A DNA stretch of 64,000 bases from Leucaena leucocephala (lineage: Eukaryota; Streptophyta; Magnoliopsida; Fabales; Fabaceae), in contig CM073535.1 in assembly GCA_037074615.1 (NCBI GenBank), positions 5,247,001-5,311,000 on the forward strand, read 5' to 3'. This document shows, in pieces, positions 22,687 through 34,802 of this stretch. The notes under the pieces are model-generated. The model worked only from the letters and a program-made list of their open reading frames with translations. It was not told the origin of the DNA and searched no databases. Within the stretch, counting starts at the first letter, position 1. Each line of letters begins with the position of its first letter. The position numbers and the translations under genes are program-made.

Positions 22687-25600
22687 CTAGTTTTCTTGGT
22701 GAAAGGATTCCTTGATAAAGTTCACAACAACGGAGGCTAGCTCATCTTGATGCCGTGAGAATGAATGATTAGCTCCTTCTATGATATGTAACTTGTGGTT
22801 GGGTATAATCTTGGCAAACTCATATGCACTTTCAACACCCACAATTTCATCATCAGAACCATGAACTGTTAAAACCCTGTAATAATATATCAAGTCACAT
22901 GACACTGTATTTTAGAAAATTGTGATCAAGGAAAACGTAGGTGGCAAAATGATGACACAAGGAAAAATGAAGTCATCGGAACTTCTTTTTCTGCTCACCT
23001 GCATCCATTGTCAATCTGGAGACATGCTTCATGCATATTTGTATTCAGCCGATCCATCAAACTTTCCTCGGTCACACGATAAAGAAAATTTCCTGCAGAA
23101 GTAGATGTTCTCAAGTGGTCAAAGCATAATGAAATCAATGCATGCAAGCACCCGTGATTGTGTAGGAGGAAGAGAAATTAACAGACGGTTATTATCATTC
23201 CATGTTCCTGATTAACAGCGATGGCCATCATGCCTTTTTGACCTCTATCTAAACTCATGTCATATTTTCAAGAAATGTACATGCACAATCCTTGTTACAT
23301 AGAAATTTCAAACACAAAAATCTCTTTCCTTTAAATTTTTTATTCTATTCTGTTATTTTACACTCACAATTATAAACACAGGCCAAGCAAGGTGAGGGAG
23401 CTGGGGTTTTGTATTTGGGTTTAGGACTTGCTGATTTTAGCAAGTGGATCTGAACATTGAGGTTCAATGTAGAGAAACAAGTAATCAAGGAACCTGAATT
23501 TATTGAGCCATCCCTTACAAAAGTCTCCTTCCCTGAGGAGGCATTAAACCTCATTCAAAACTGGATGAAAGATTACCTGATTTGTGCACATCAATGAATC
23601 CATCCTTCTTGATTCTTTCCATAAAATCTTTTCCAAGGCGTTCTTCAACACCTGACTTCATATCATAGCGACCAGAGAGGTTGACAACTGTTTTGATGTC
23701 ATGATATTTTGAAGGATATAGAAGCACCACACCACCTCCTGTGTCAAGGAGCAGAAACAATTAGTATGAGTTTCTCTTTGCCAAAAAGCAAATTCTAATA
23801 CATGAAACCAGTGGCACATAACCACCCAGATGGTGAAGGACTTACCACAAAGCACAAACGTTACCTGTTCCTATAAAAGGCCTAGATTATGAAATATGCC
23901 TGTAAAATAATAGTTCTCAATGGCATAACAAAGGGAAGATCATCACCAAACATGTCCTTTATATTTTATGATAAATGATAACCTTAGCTATTTTATCCTT
24001 CCTGTGGATATAGTTGAAGGCTAGACTTTAACATCATAGAAAGCGATGAAATTCCAATTATAACGTTGTTTTAATTATACGAATTTTGTTGTTGACATAA
24101 TTCACAGGATAACATAGTTAAGTCTACATTTGTACTACAGAATTTTTACCAAGTATCTCAGTAATTCAAGCAAAAGTTTGGTTTATCAACTTAGATGGTA
24201 CTAGAAGATTTAGCCAGTTTACAATATTATTATTACATGAAAGATAATGTCATTTATATGTTAAAAATCAGACCATTCTCATCTGATCTTATCATATTAC
24301 TAACAATTGCTACTTCAGAGCCAAATAATGTTGATCAGAAATCACTTTCAAAAAAAGAAATCCGATTCCAGTTATACAAACACTGGACTGTAGCAGAGCC
24401 TTTTCCACTTTTTCTTGCTGGTAAAATTAGTCAAGAAATTACGACAACAAATCCAACACACCTTTACTATGCCCAACAATTGCCCTGACAGATCGCTTTT
24501 CTCCACAGAAGTGTTGAGCTACAGCATGCAAATCTTCAACTTCCCTCCAATAGTTTCCATACTGAAATGAACCTTCACTTTCCCTAGAAGGAATATACAT
24601 AGGTACAAAAACAAATAATAATAAAAAAGAGAGGCAAAAATACTTCACACAATGTTACAGCAGAAAGTAAAGCTGCTATTTACTTGCATACTTTAAAGGT
24701 GAAGATGATGATACATGATATATTCAAAATGTATGACTCTTAGTAATACCATAAACTTACCCATTTCCAGCAAAGTCAAAGCGGAAAGAACTGATTCCTG
24801 CAATTTCCAATGCAGCAGCAAGGTTTACTATGACATCAGTTTCCTGGATATGGGAAAAATATAACAAATGAGATTGATTCACGGCATTATGGTATCAGAT
24901 GTTACATGCGTTTACATAGGAAGTACAGAAAAGGCTTCATATATCAGGCAAACTAACTTTAGTTGATCGAAATCCGTGGCACAAGATTACAATGTCCGTA
25001 GTTCCAGATTCATGCAATATGCCCACTAGCTTTTCACCATGTTTGTTAGCTATAACAACCTCCTTCTGTTGAGCAGCTGAAAAAGTAATTGACAGATCGA
25101 TATCAATTTCCATGATATTTGTAGAAAAATCCACATCCCTTTGTTTTTCATATTCAGAGGAAGAGAAATTAAAGGATGCTCCGAAATCTAAAGGAATTAC
25201 ATAATTTTAGGAAGAACCCTTTAAACATTAGGGGAATACATCACACTACCATGTGCTATCATTTAAGCGTAAACATAAGCATAATCATGGTAATTATAAG
25301 CTTGGCATGAAATCTAAGAAAAAATTGGCAACTATGCGTATTCATGATAGCTAGAAAAGGAAAAACGAAAGTTAGAAACTAGATGAGTTCTGGATATACT
25401 TGTTGATTTGGATTTGAATCATGTACGATGCAGAGGAACAAAATATGCATCTAACTTGGTAGCAACAGGTAAGGATGGGGAGTAGACTTCTGCAACTCAC
25501 ATTATTTTTTGCTAACAAAAAAGACATGGAAACCTTTTCAGTATCTATCGCAGTTGAAATACTCACATGGGTTTTGTTCGGGCAGAGACATCTTCAATCT

Positions 25601-25774
25601 GAAGGTTTTTATGGGTTTCTGTTGAAAATGGATGAAAATACGAGCCTGCAGAGAATGATTAAATGAAGAAGACGAGTTAGTAATTAATGGATTTGGGGGA
25701 AGAGGGTGGAATTTGAGCAAAAGGGAATCCATTGGAAGAGACAAGAATGAGAAGACTTTACCCACAGGCTCCAC
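22687..25774 (-). CDS. Alpha/beta hydrolase (serine aminopeptidase S33-like), tandem copy B
   Basis: Paralogue of the hydrolase next to it, in the same orientation. Seven exons: 25774-25567, 25076-24958, 24843-24761, 24583-24462, 23738-23577, 23092-22999 and 22876-22687, giving 325 residues. Exons 2, 3 and 4 have exactly the same lengths as in copy A (119, 83 and 122 nt); exons 5 to 7 differ only by multiples of three. CHGF forms the oxyanion region, GHSKG gives Ser176, and Asp272 and His300 complete the triad. The exon 1 peptide is unlike that of copy A but is again Ser-rich and basic, consistent with a transit peptide; in-frame Mets at 15 and 62 are alternative starts. Substrate and role are unknown. 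Confidence 0.9.
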
Positions 25775-27945
25775 TCGTTACTGTTTGTTGTCCTTGTGAT
25801 GTCGTCGTCCACAAAATTGTCGCAACGCGAATATAAAGGCCAATTGAGTGAAAAGAAATATAAAGCCAGTCACATATAAAGCCTGAGTTTAGGTGTAGAT
25901 GGGCACTTTTTTTTCCTAGGACATTTTTAAAAATATATTTATACCGTACATCTCTAAAAAGAACTCGTATTAATGGTAAAGGATTTACCTTTATACAGTA
26001 ATATTAAATCATATCTTGGTAACGCCGGTGAACATGTAGGTTGGGTCAGAAGCGAATCAATTTGAGGAAATCCATTTTAGGTTGGTATTATATCATCTTA
26101 AACCTAAGTATTTTTTTTAAAAAATTCTTGACATGTATACATTAATTTTTTTAAAAAAAAAATTACATGTATCAATATTAATTAAATTTAAATTATGTAT
26201 GCAATTATCAAAATATTTATTTAGTTAACTTTATCATTATCTATAAATAAATTTGTCACAAATAAAATTATAATAAAATAAAATTAGTATATATATAAAG
26301 ATATAATTCAATGAGACAAAATTAATATAAATTAAGTGTAATATAAACTCTAACTCAATTGAGATTCTAAAATTAATAAAGTATAATATAAATAATAAAA
26401 AAAAATAATTAAAAGAAAAGGATTAACATGTCAACTCGGTGGGTTAACTCGCTGCGGGTATAGGTAAAAAAAACTCACACCAAAACATTTAACAACTTTT
26501 ACAACCCAACCTATCATTTTTTTGTAGATTGAACCCACAGATTTAATCTAAATTATCCGCTCTATTTTCAACCATATAATAATAATAATAATAATTTTAA
26601 AAATAATAATTCGTTAGTGCTTATGATTTTAGGTGATTTTTATGATGAAATAAAACTTTCAATAAAGTTATTGTAAAAACTTTTAATTAATCCCATGCAA
26701 AATTAGATTATAGCCCCTAAACCCTAATATAATTAATAATATGATTGTACAAACTATATACAACAAAAGGTTGCTAATTCAAATTATTTGAGGTTGTTAA
26801 CATAAATGATTAATTGACTTCAAGAAAAAAACTTTAGAAAATAATAAATATTAAAGTATGACAGTTATCAATTTTAGATCAAGTTATTAACACAATATTC
26901 TACTTTGATATTTATTATTTTTTAGAGTCTTTTTATGTCATTTTCTCTTGATTTAATAATAAAAAAGAAAAATAAATAATTAAATCCACCTGTTTTAAAT
27001 ATCATTTTGAAGGGATCATGGCAAGTGGTATAGTCGCATATATATCTTATGTGGTGGGTTCCAAGAAATTGTGTTAGAGCTCGAACCGAAAAGATATGAA
27101 GTCAGATTTTTTCGTTACTGATTTTTTTTTAAAAAAAATATTTATATACGTATGTGGGTGTGAATTTTATTTTTATGAATAAATTAAATATAATTAGATA
27201 AGCTTTTATATTGCTGGAAATTTAAAAAATATTCATAGTGATGATGTAATGAACGTAAGCCCAAATAGAAAGCCTATCCCAAAAAAATTGTCTATAGGAG
27301 AACAGGGGCGTCAACTATTTTGGCAATTAGCTCATCCGCCCCTTCATGGAGTCTATTTCTAAGATCATTAGGTACTCTTATCTAAAGATCAATCTATTGA
27401 AAAGAAAAGAATATCACCTTAAACTTATAAACTCTACAACGTCCGAAAGTAAGCCTCATGACAAATAACTTGTAAATAAATTAAAGTAAGAAAGGAGTGG
27501 GTGAGAAAATAGAACTCGTGGGTGGTTCACTTGACTAATTTCCAAAACTTTCAACCATGGACTTTGTCTCCATACTTTTCCTATCTTCTCTCTCTCCTCC
27601 TATTTTTCAAATTTCAAATAATTAATAATACATCTCTCTCGATCTCTCTCTCCCCTCACTTTAACTTCCCTTAATTTGCAGGTGGTGGCCCCCCCATTTT
27701 TTTCTTATTTCTTCTCTCATTGGGGTTTCACACCTTACACGTAAAAAAAGAAAGAAAGAAACTCTGGACACAAGCGCCCTTTCACATACACTGAGTCATA
27801 TGTTGTTGTTTTCAACCTTGTTCCCAAATCTGCTTTATAAGATTCCAATTGTTTGTAAATTCACAGCCAAGTACTATACTCATACAAAGATGAAGAAACC
27901 CTAGCATTATCACCATCATCATCATCAACAGTTCTGGATCCAATA
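25775..27945. other. Divergent intergenic region between hydrolase B and the bHLH gene
   Basis: The two flanking genes are transcribed away from each other, so both promoters should lie here. The middle (about 26100-27000) is extremely AT-rich, with a short AAT repeat near 26577-26595. No gene was recognised. Around 27000-27120 a short stretch resembles a degraded tRNA-like or SINE head, but it is too weak to call. Confidence 0.5.
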
Positions 27946-28790
27946 ATGGATGGCGTCTTCTCCTTCTCCGAAGCCGAAAGGCTTGATTTCCTCCAATTCG
28001 TACTTAACACTTATGGCTGCTCTTATATCTGCCTCTGGTCCTACAGTTCCTCATCCCAGTAATTATTACTATAGATGATCCACTTAATTATATTGCTTGG
28101 TATTTATATTTTTATTTTGTGTAGTCCAATTCCACTTTCTCTTTTGATTTTCATTCTCTCGGCGCAGTCGGCTGCTGTTCTTGGATGGTTTGTGCGACGT
28201 ACCAAACCACCAGCAAGCAATCTCATCTCTTAAACATAGGCTTTTTGACCAATTTAGGGGTTTGGAATTTGATGTCACTTCTGATAAGTAAGGCTGATCT
28301 GATCTGATGTATTAATAATTCCCTAATTAGAATATTTTAGCTGATTTCAGTATCTGCATTAATGAAGAGTGTGTTTGGCTTCTATTTCTTTTATATCAGT
28401 CGCGTTCCAGGTCTAGCTTTTCGGAACCACCAGTACACCTGCTTAGAGCTGCAACAATCCCATCTCTTGAGGCTGGCATGGACAGATTTACAAAGACGGT
28501 TCTTTCAGGTAATTATCTAACTCGAGAGTTTGCTTATTACACACACACACACACACACATATATAACATTGACAAAACTCATCGAATTAATTAATGATGT
28601 ATGTTTTTACAGGAAGCAAGGATTAAGGTTAGCTTTTTGTTGCTGAACTAGAGAATAACTAGTTTCTTTTTTATTACATATAAGCGTTATTAATAATATC
28701 ATGTTCCTTATTTACAGACGGCAGTTTTCATAGGTTGCAGTAGTGGGGAAATTGAGCTTGGCTTCTCAGTTATCTCTCAAGTCAGTAAAG

Positions 28791-28821
<31 letters not shown>

Positions 28822-31445
28822 TCTACCAATATATATATAATTTCTTCATTACTGTTTGGATTCTGATGTGCTTTCTCTTTGCAGGGTGCTGAGATTCAGA
28901 CAGATCTGATGAGGAACTTGTTTCCAGAAGAATTTTCTAGACAGTCCCATCTAGCTGAACTGAAGAATAATCTACCTTCGTCGTCTTCATCTTCTTTGAG
29001 ATCATTATCCACTGCCAGCAGTCCCGAATCCAAATCCCTCCTGCTACTCGGTGGTGATATTCCGGCGGGCACTTCTTCTCTCTTGCCGGAGATGCTGCTG
29101 CAACAAGAGAATGAACACAACGCCATAGTTAGAGCAATTCTTCATGTTATATCTTCGCCTTCTTCTTCTGATAATAGACATCCACCAGAAGGAACCAGTG
29201 CTTTTACGAGGTACAGACCTTCAGAAATGTTGAGTTCCCAACCCAGTAATTTGAGCAGCAGGAACCAAAGCTTGATCAAGAGATCATTCGAATTGTTCAG
29301 AGGCTTACATTACATGAGAAATATGAGAGAGCGTTATCAAGTAAGTCGTCCCACTAGTACCCAGCTCCTACATATTATATCAGAACGAAGAAGACGCGAG
29401 AAGCTCAACCAGAATTTTCAGGCACTTAGGTCACTACTCCCTCCAGGAACCAAGGTACTTAATGAAATTTCCATTATCTCTTCTGAATTCATATCAATTA
29501 CTGAGAGTATATGCAGTATAATTGAACTGAATTTGCATATGTATAGAAAGACAAAGCTTCAATACTTACAGCAGCGAGGGAAACATTGAACTCTTTGGTG
29601 GATGAGATTGAGAAGATGACCAAAGGAGATCATCAGCAAGTAGTGGCACAAATGAAAGCCAAGGAATTATTAATAAAAGATCAAGAAACGAAAACTGAAA
29701 GATTGAGTGTTCGAGTTTCAGATGTGGCACGGTCGTCGAGCTCATCATCAGAGGAAAGATTCATCGATCTGCAAGTGACTGTGAGAGGACAAAGATATTC
29801 TCTATCCCAGTTATTGATTCGGCTATTGGAATTCTTGAAAGGGGTTCAGAAAGTGAGCTTAGTTTCTATAGATGCTAACACACATCATATAGCACAAGGA
29901 GCCGCCATTAATGAAGTAACTTTAAGACTCAAGATAGAGGTACGTACAATTTTTTAGCCATAGTATACATATCTTATCTCTTTCTTAGGGTTCTATATAT
30001 GATATTGCCTAATATATAGAAAATTTCCTTCTGCGTACGTAAGGCTTAATTTGCATTGCCTTAACTTTACAGATGGCCAGCTACGTACCTTAAGTTGTTG
30101 CCACGGATAACAAGACTAGATAGCACGCTTAAAATTAAAACACAAGTTGTTTTAGTATTCAATTACATCTAATTGTTGCATGCAGAAAACCAAATGGTAT
30201 TAACTGGTGCCAATTTTTGTTATCTGATCTATACATAGGTATAGGTTCTCTGCCCCTATATTGTTAGAGTGTACTTTCTTTTTTTACAAAAAAAAAAAGG
30301 AACATTAAGGCTAAGCCTTTCCAACAAATATCAATTTGAACTTGTATATTATTTTTCTTATAGAAGTAAAATCGCTTACCATCTCAATCAATAACTTGTT
30401 AGTATACGTGGAAGTGTAATATTATTTGTACTTAATGTATTGTTAATCAGAATGGTCTTGATAGGTTTCAAAATCATAAGCAACTTTTAATGATTTTTTT
30501 GGGTAATATTATATTGTGCTAAAGTTAATAGGAAGGATCTTAGAAACTGCAGTGATAGAACTTGGTGGTTGGCTAGGGTATGTGGCATTTTATGAGGATA
30601 TGATATATTCAACGATATCATATTCAAGAAGAAGGTTCTAGTTTTGGCAGCCACCAATTAAGAATTTTAAGTATGTTGATTTCTTGTCAAAATTTGTCTC
30701 TCGTGGTGCTGGAACATGCATTTAAACTTGTAAAAAAAAATCGAGTAATACACAGATAGGAAATAGATAGCGTATATACAACTGGGAATCGGATTAGTTA
30801 ATAATAAGGGTTACTAAGTACAGATCGAAGGACCAATATATAGTTTTTGCGGTTTTTTTAATTGATTTATTTATTCTTTGACAAACAGTGTCTTTTTAGC
30901 TTCACATAAAACATATAGATTTTGCTGTTGCAAGTTGATGCTACATTCTATTATATTTTGGCTGCTAAATATTTTACGGGAAGACGATCCTGGCGTTGAA
31001 TTGTATTTGTGACCAGTATTCTTCCTTTTGTTATATGATTTGATTTGAATAATCTATATCAATTTTTAGGTCCTCAGGCATTGGGTATTTTTTTAAAAAA
31101 ATTAATAAACATGAACAAATTAAAATTTTGCCGTATTAATAAATATCTTATATAATTTTTTGTTGGTACAATATCTTACATATGTGACATATACCAGCCA
31201 TGATTATCTTGACGTTTGTTTTATATTCTAAGTTAAAATCCATGAAAGAAGAGGAAACGTTAAAAATAGAGAAAAATAAGGTCATCTGAGAATTAAAAAT
31301 TTAGATAATGAGCCGATTATTAGTTATTATATTACTATTTATCAGCCATTTAGCTTTCTATGCAGGTTTTAAAAAAATTAATTGTATATGACTTTTAGAT
31401 ATATTTTTTCGGCCGGCTATGCATTTTAGGCATTTAATTGTATAA

Positions 31446-31488
<43 letters not shown>

Positions 31489-31621
31489 ACGGAAATTTGT
31501 TGTGCTTAATTTATTGAAGTTATGGCTCAAAAATCAAAACAATGTTTTGTAGGGGAGTGAGTGGGATGAGGCTGCCTTGAGGGAAGCAGTGAGAAGAGTG
31601 GTTGCTGACCTGGCAGAGTGA
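27946..31621 (+). CDS. BHLH041: bHLH transcription factor, bHLH041-like
   Basis: A nuclear DNA-binding regulator of the basic helix-loop-helix class. Eight exons: 27946-28058, 28168-28287, 28400-28508, 28613-28627, 28718-28780, 28885-29454, 29547-29939 and 31553-31621. Phases agree and give 483 residues. Exon 4 is only 15 nt. The N-terminal region (SEAERLDFLQFVLNTYGC, then KTAVFIGCSSGEIELGF) resembles the sensor-like N-terminus of Arabidopsis bHLH041. The basic region and first helix are at about residues 303-325 (SERRRREKLNQNFQALR), with His303, Glu307 and Arg311 in E-box-binding positions. The junction of exons 6 and 7 splits the loop, and helix 2 runs to about residue 355. The C-terminal part is ACT-like in pattern. 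The last exon is 1.6 kb away but joins in frame. The orthology is from memory. Confidence 0.88.
28539..28559. repeat. AC microsatellite in bHLH intron 3
   Basis: Ten AC units, directly visible. Confidence 0.9.
28791..28816. repeat. TA microsatellite in bHLH intron 5
   Basis: A TA run begins about ten bases after the intron 5 donor. Confidence 0.9.
31454..31485. repeat. TA microsatellite in bHLH intron 7
   Basis: An uninterrupted TA run just upstream of the last exon. Confidence 0.9.
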
Positions 31622-32349
31622 CCTGCGAGACCAATTACCACCTGACACATCAGCTCCCCAGTTTTGGCTTTAGTACATTTTTACATTAAAAATTAGAGAA
31701 AATGACAGAAAATAATCCTAAAAATTGATAAATATCAAAAGTAAGACAGTCAAATATTATTAATATAATATCTTATTTTAGCATATATTATTTTTTAGAG
31801 TCTTTTTATATTATTTTCTCTTATTAAAAAAAACTACCTGCTAATGAACTTTACTTTTGTGTAATGATATAGTGCTCTATAATGCAAAACTAGTCTCTCA
31901 ATGGTGAATCTTTAAAGAGTTTAATTTAATCTTAGGATCTTAAACTCAAATGCTTTTATTAGGAATACAATGTTAGGTATTTCAATTTATAAAAGAGCCA
32001 ATTAACAAAGTTGATAACATCTTATTATATACTATGAATATGATTAGTATACCATAGGGATATATTCATATAGAGATATTTATATAAGTGTGATAACAAA
32101 AATTAACTCATTAAAAAGTTAGACATAAATATTCTATAAAGCATATAATGAATTATCTAAAATAACCTACAAATATATTTTTTGGTTTGTCTAGCTGCTA
32201 CTTCATCTTAAAAATCCCAAAGAGGGAAGAAACAAAAGTTCGAGAAGGATATATAGGAAACCTAAAAGGAATAAACGAAAACGTAAATGTGAAATTGTAA
32301 ACGAGCATGCTTTTTTTTTATTATTTATTTAATTTGTATTTATTTGTAG

Positions 32350-33119
32350 AAGGCAATTCCATCAACGAAGAATCTTTCATATTGAAGATCGAGTTACGTA
32401 CAGACGAAATTAACCATATTGAAATCACCTGCACCGTTCATAAAACATGCAGTACGATTTCTTATCAGTACCGTATCTTATCTCCTGCTCAGGCCTCTCT
32501 GTTATTGGTTGATCACGTAAGAACGTACGTATAGAAAAACGGGCAGGTTTTAGATAATAATTCTCTCTCTCTATATATATATATATTGGTTACATTAAAT
32601 TTAGGTGAATTGCACTGGATTCATCAGAAATAGAGATAGAATATGTCTTAAAGGTTAAAAAAATATTTATAGATATATTTAAAATTGTTTATTAGTAAAA
32701 TTATCATATTATAATAATAAGATTTGAATTCATAATCTTATAAATTATGATAATGTATTTTAATATAAATAAAAGCATGTAAAAGCATTTAATTTTGCCA
32801 TTGAATGAAGATTATATTGTTAAGTAATTAATTAAAATTTTCTAGTTTTCCAATCATCTCTTCTATATTTTGTAGGACAAATAACAATGATTGAGCCAAG
32901 CCGAATAGACTCAAGATCTTTCAAATGAATGATCAAGTTGATGCAAAGAGACATAGACAAGTCAAGCAGACAAGATTAAGCCAAGTTACATTAATTAATT
33001 ATATTAAATAAAAATATATATATATATGTAGTACAAGTCAAACATAATGTTTGCAGGGATCGATGAGGCTGCCTTCGAAGAATCTTTGAGAAGAGTCGTT
33101 GCTGACCTGCCAAGGTGAC
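32350..33119 (+). pseudogene. Decayed duplicate of the bHLH gene 3' exons
   Basis: Two segments repeat the end of the upstream bHLH gene. At about 32350-32393 the reading NSINEESFILKIEL parallels the exon 7 end AAINEVTLRLKIE. At about 33057-33119 the reading DEAAFEESLRRVVADLPR followed by a stop parallels the last exon DEAALREAVRRVVADLAE. The match extends past the stop codon into DNA (GACCAATCATCACCTGACA against GACCAATTACCACCTGACA) and back into the intron end (AATGTTTGCAG against AATGTTTTGTAG). The donor after the first segment, GTACGT in the parent, is TTACGT here, so normal splicing is lost. The two pieces could still act as alternative terminal exons, but decay is the simpler view. Confidence 0.7.
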
Positions 33120-34802
33120 CAACAAGACCAATCATCACCTGACAGGGGGTACTGTTCATATGTTTCCGTACGATTAAATTAAAGTAACCTTGAATTCATG
33201 CCATATCCAAACTCGAAGCAAATTATGATCTCATCCATCCAATTCTTCTTTATGTTCAATAATTTAGTACTCCAAATATTTGATCTCAATGTTAAACCCT
33301 ATAAGCCTTAACCCAAGCGTATTGACTATTGAGTTCAAAAATGCTGGTACCATGTTGGAGAAGAAGAAGATAGTATGGTATTCTGTATGATATTTCAGTT
33401 TATAAAATATTCAATGCATATAATTCAATTCTACTCTCTTTTAGATAGAAATTAGTTAAAAAATAAAATTATTTTAAATATAAAATTTTAATTCATTTTA
33501 TAGATTTGATAAAATTTGTCAAGTTATGAAAAATCTTAAAATTATTTTGGAAACAGGAGATGGATACTAGAGAATCAATTTCTAGATGAAGCATCGAAAT
33601 TTAGACCTAAATTATCCGGACTTAATTTGAATGGATTAGATTTAATTTTTTTATTTTTTAAGAAAATGTTTTAATATGTACAAAAATCTAAAATAAAAAC
33701 AATATATTAACAGTCAGCTTTTTAAAAATAATATTTTATTTAAAGATCATCCATTAAAAACTTAAAATCTAAACGGTTTATATTTAAACAATGTAAAAAT
33801 CAAAATAGATACATAGGGACCGTTTATGGTTATTTTGTTGCTTATTTCTTTGTCCTTTTCCTACCCACGAGGCTCCAACTCCACCTTCACTCCCCTTTGG
33901 TCCTCTCTCCCCTGCTCCTTCAACTATCATTTAAATTATTTCTCAATTATTAATTTAGTTCCAACATTTTAATTTGAAATTGAAATAACTCACTCAAAAC
34001 AATCCCTAACCCAATGAACTTTTTTTTAAAATTAAATTGCACAGAATCAATCGAATATAGAGGCTAAATGTGTATTTTAATTAGTTATCCAAAGCGTTTT
34101 TTTATCCAAATCATAGATTCATAGCCCAAAATAGTAAATTCAGATTTAAAACTGGTTGATAATTGACTAAAAGTTCATAACCAAGTTATATTTAAAATAA
34201 AAAAAATATTTTTACATAAAGGGAAAAGAAAATTATTTATTTTTCCATATCACTCTGATGGGTTATCCTGCATGGCAGCAAACAAAAAGATGTACACTAC
34301 TGTCAAAGACTGATAGCTTTTTCTTTAAAAAAAAATTGCATATTTTTTAGTAGGGTTCCACAAGCTAGCCATAAGAAACTGCCACATGCAGTTACCTGGT
34401 TTGGTTGCGATGGGTTGTGCTCATGCGTTAGAGGGACGAATAACATGAAACACATGTGATCTCCAATAAGATAGATTCAGCATTATGTATAGTGAACTGA
34501 TATCCTCACAAATCAATGGAAATTACCAGAGTCTTTACTAATGACCTCCCTTTTTCTTCCCAATTAATCAATCACACGGAACATCCAAGAACCACGTGAC
34601 CATGGCATACATATAATGACCAGCAAAATTATATCTACATGAACAATATGCAGCACTTTCACCATTTACCTGAGCTACCTCATGCGTCTTCATGCGGCTT
34701 CCTTCAATTGAATTGATTAGGATTATGCCATCCCGCCCACATGGATCCAAATTCAGGCAGGGTAAAAAAGTGTGAACCAAAGTTTACAGGCCATTCATGA
34801 AT
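33120..34802. other. Intergenic between bHLH copy and RecA gene
   Basis: AT-rich convergent gap. The part nearest 34803 is probably the 3' UTR of the RecA gene. No gene was recognised in the rest. Confidence 0.5.
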
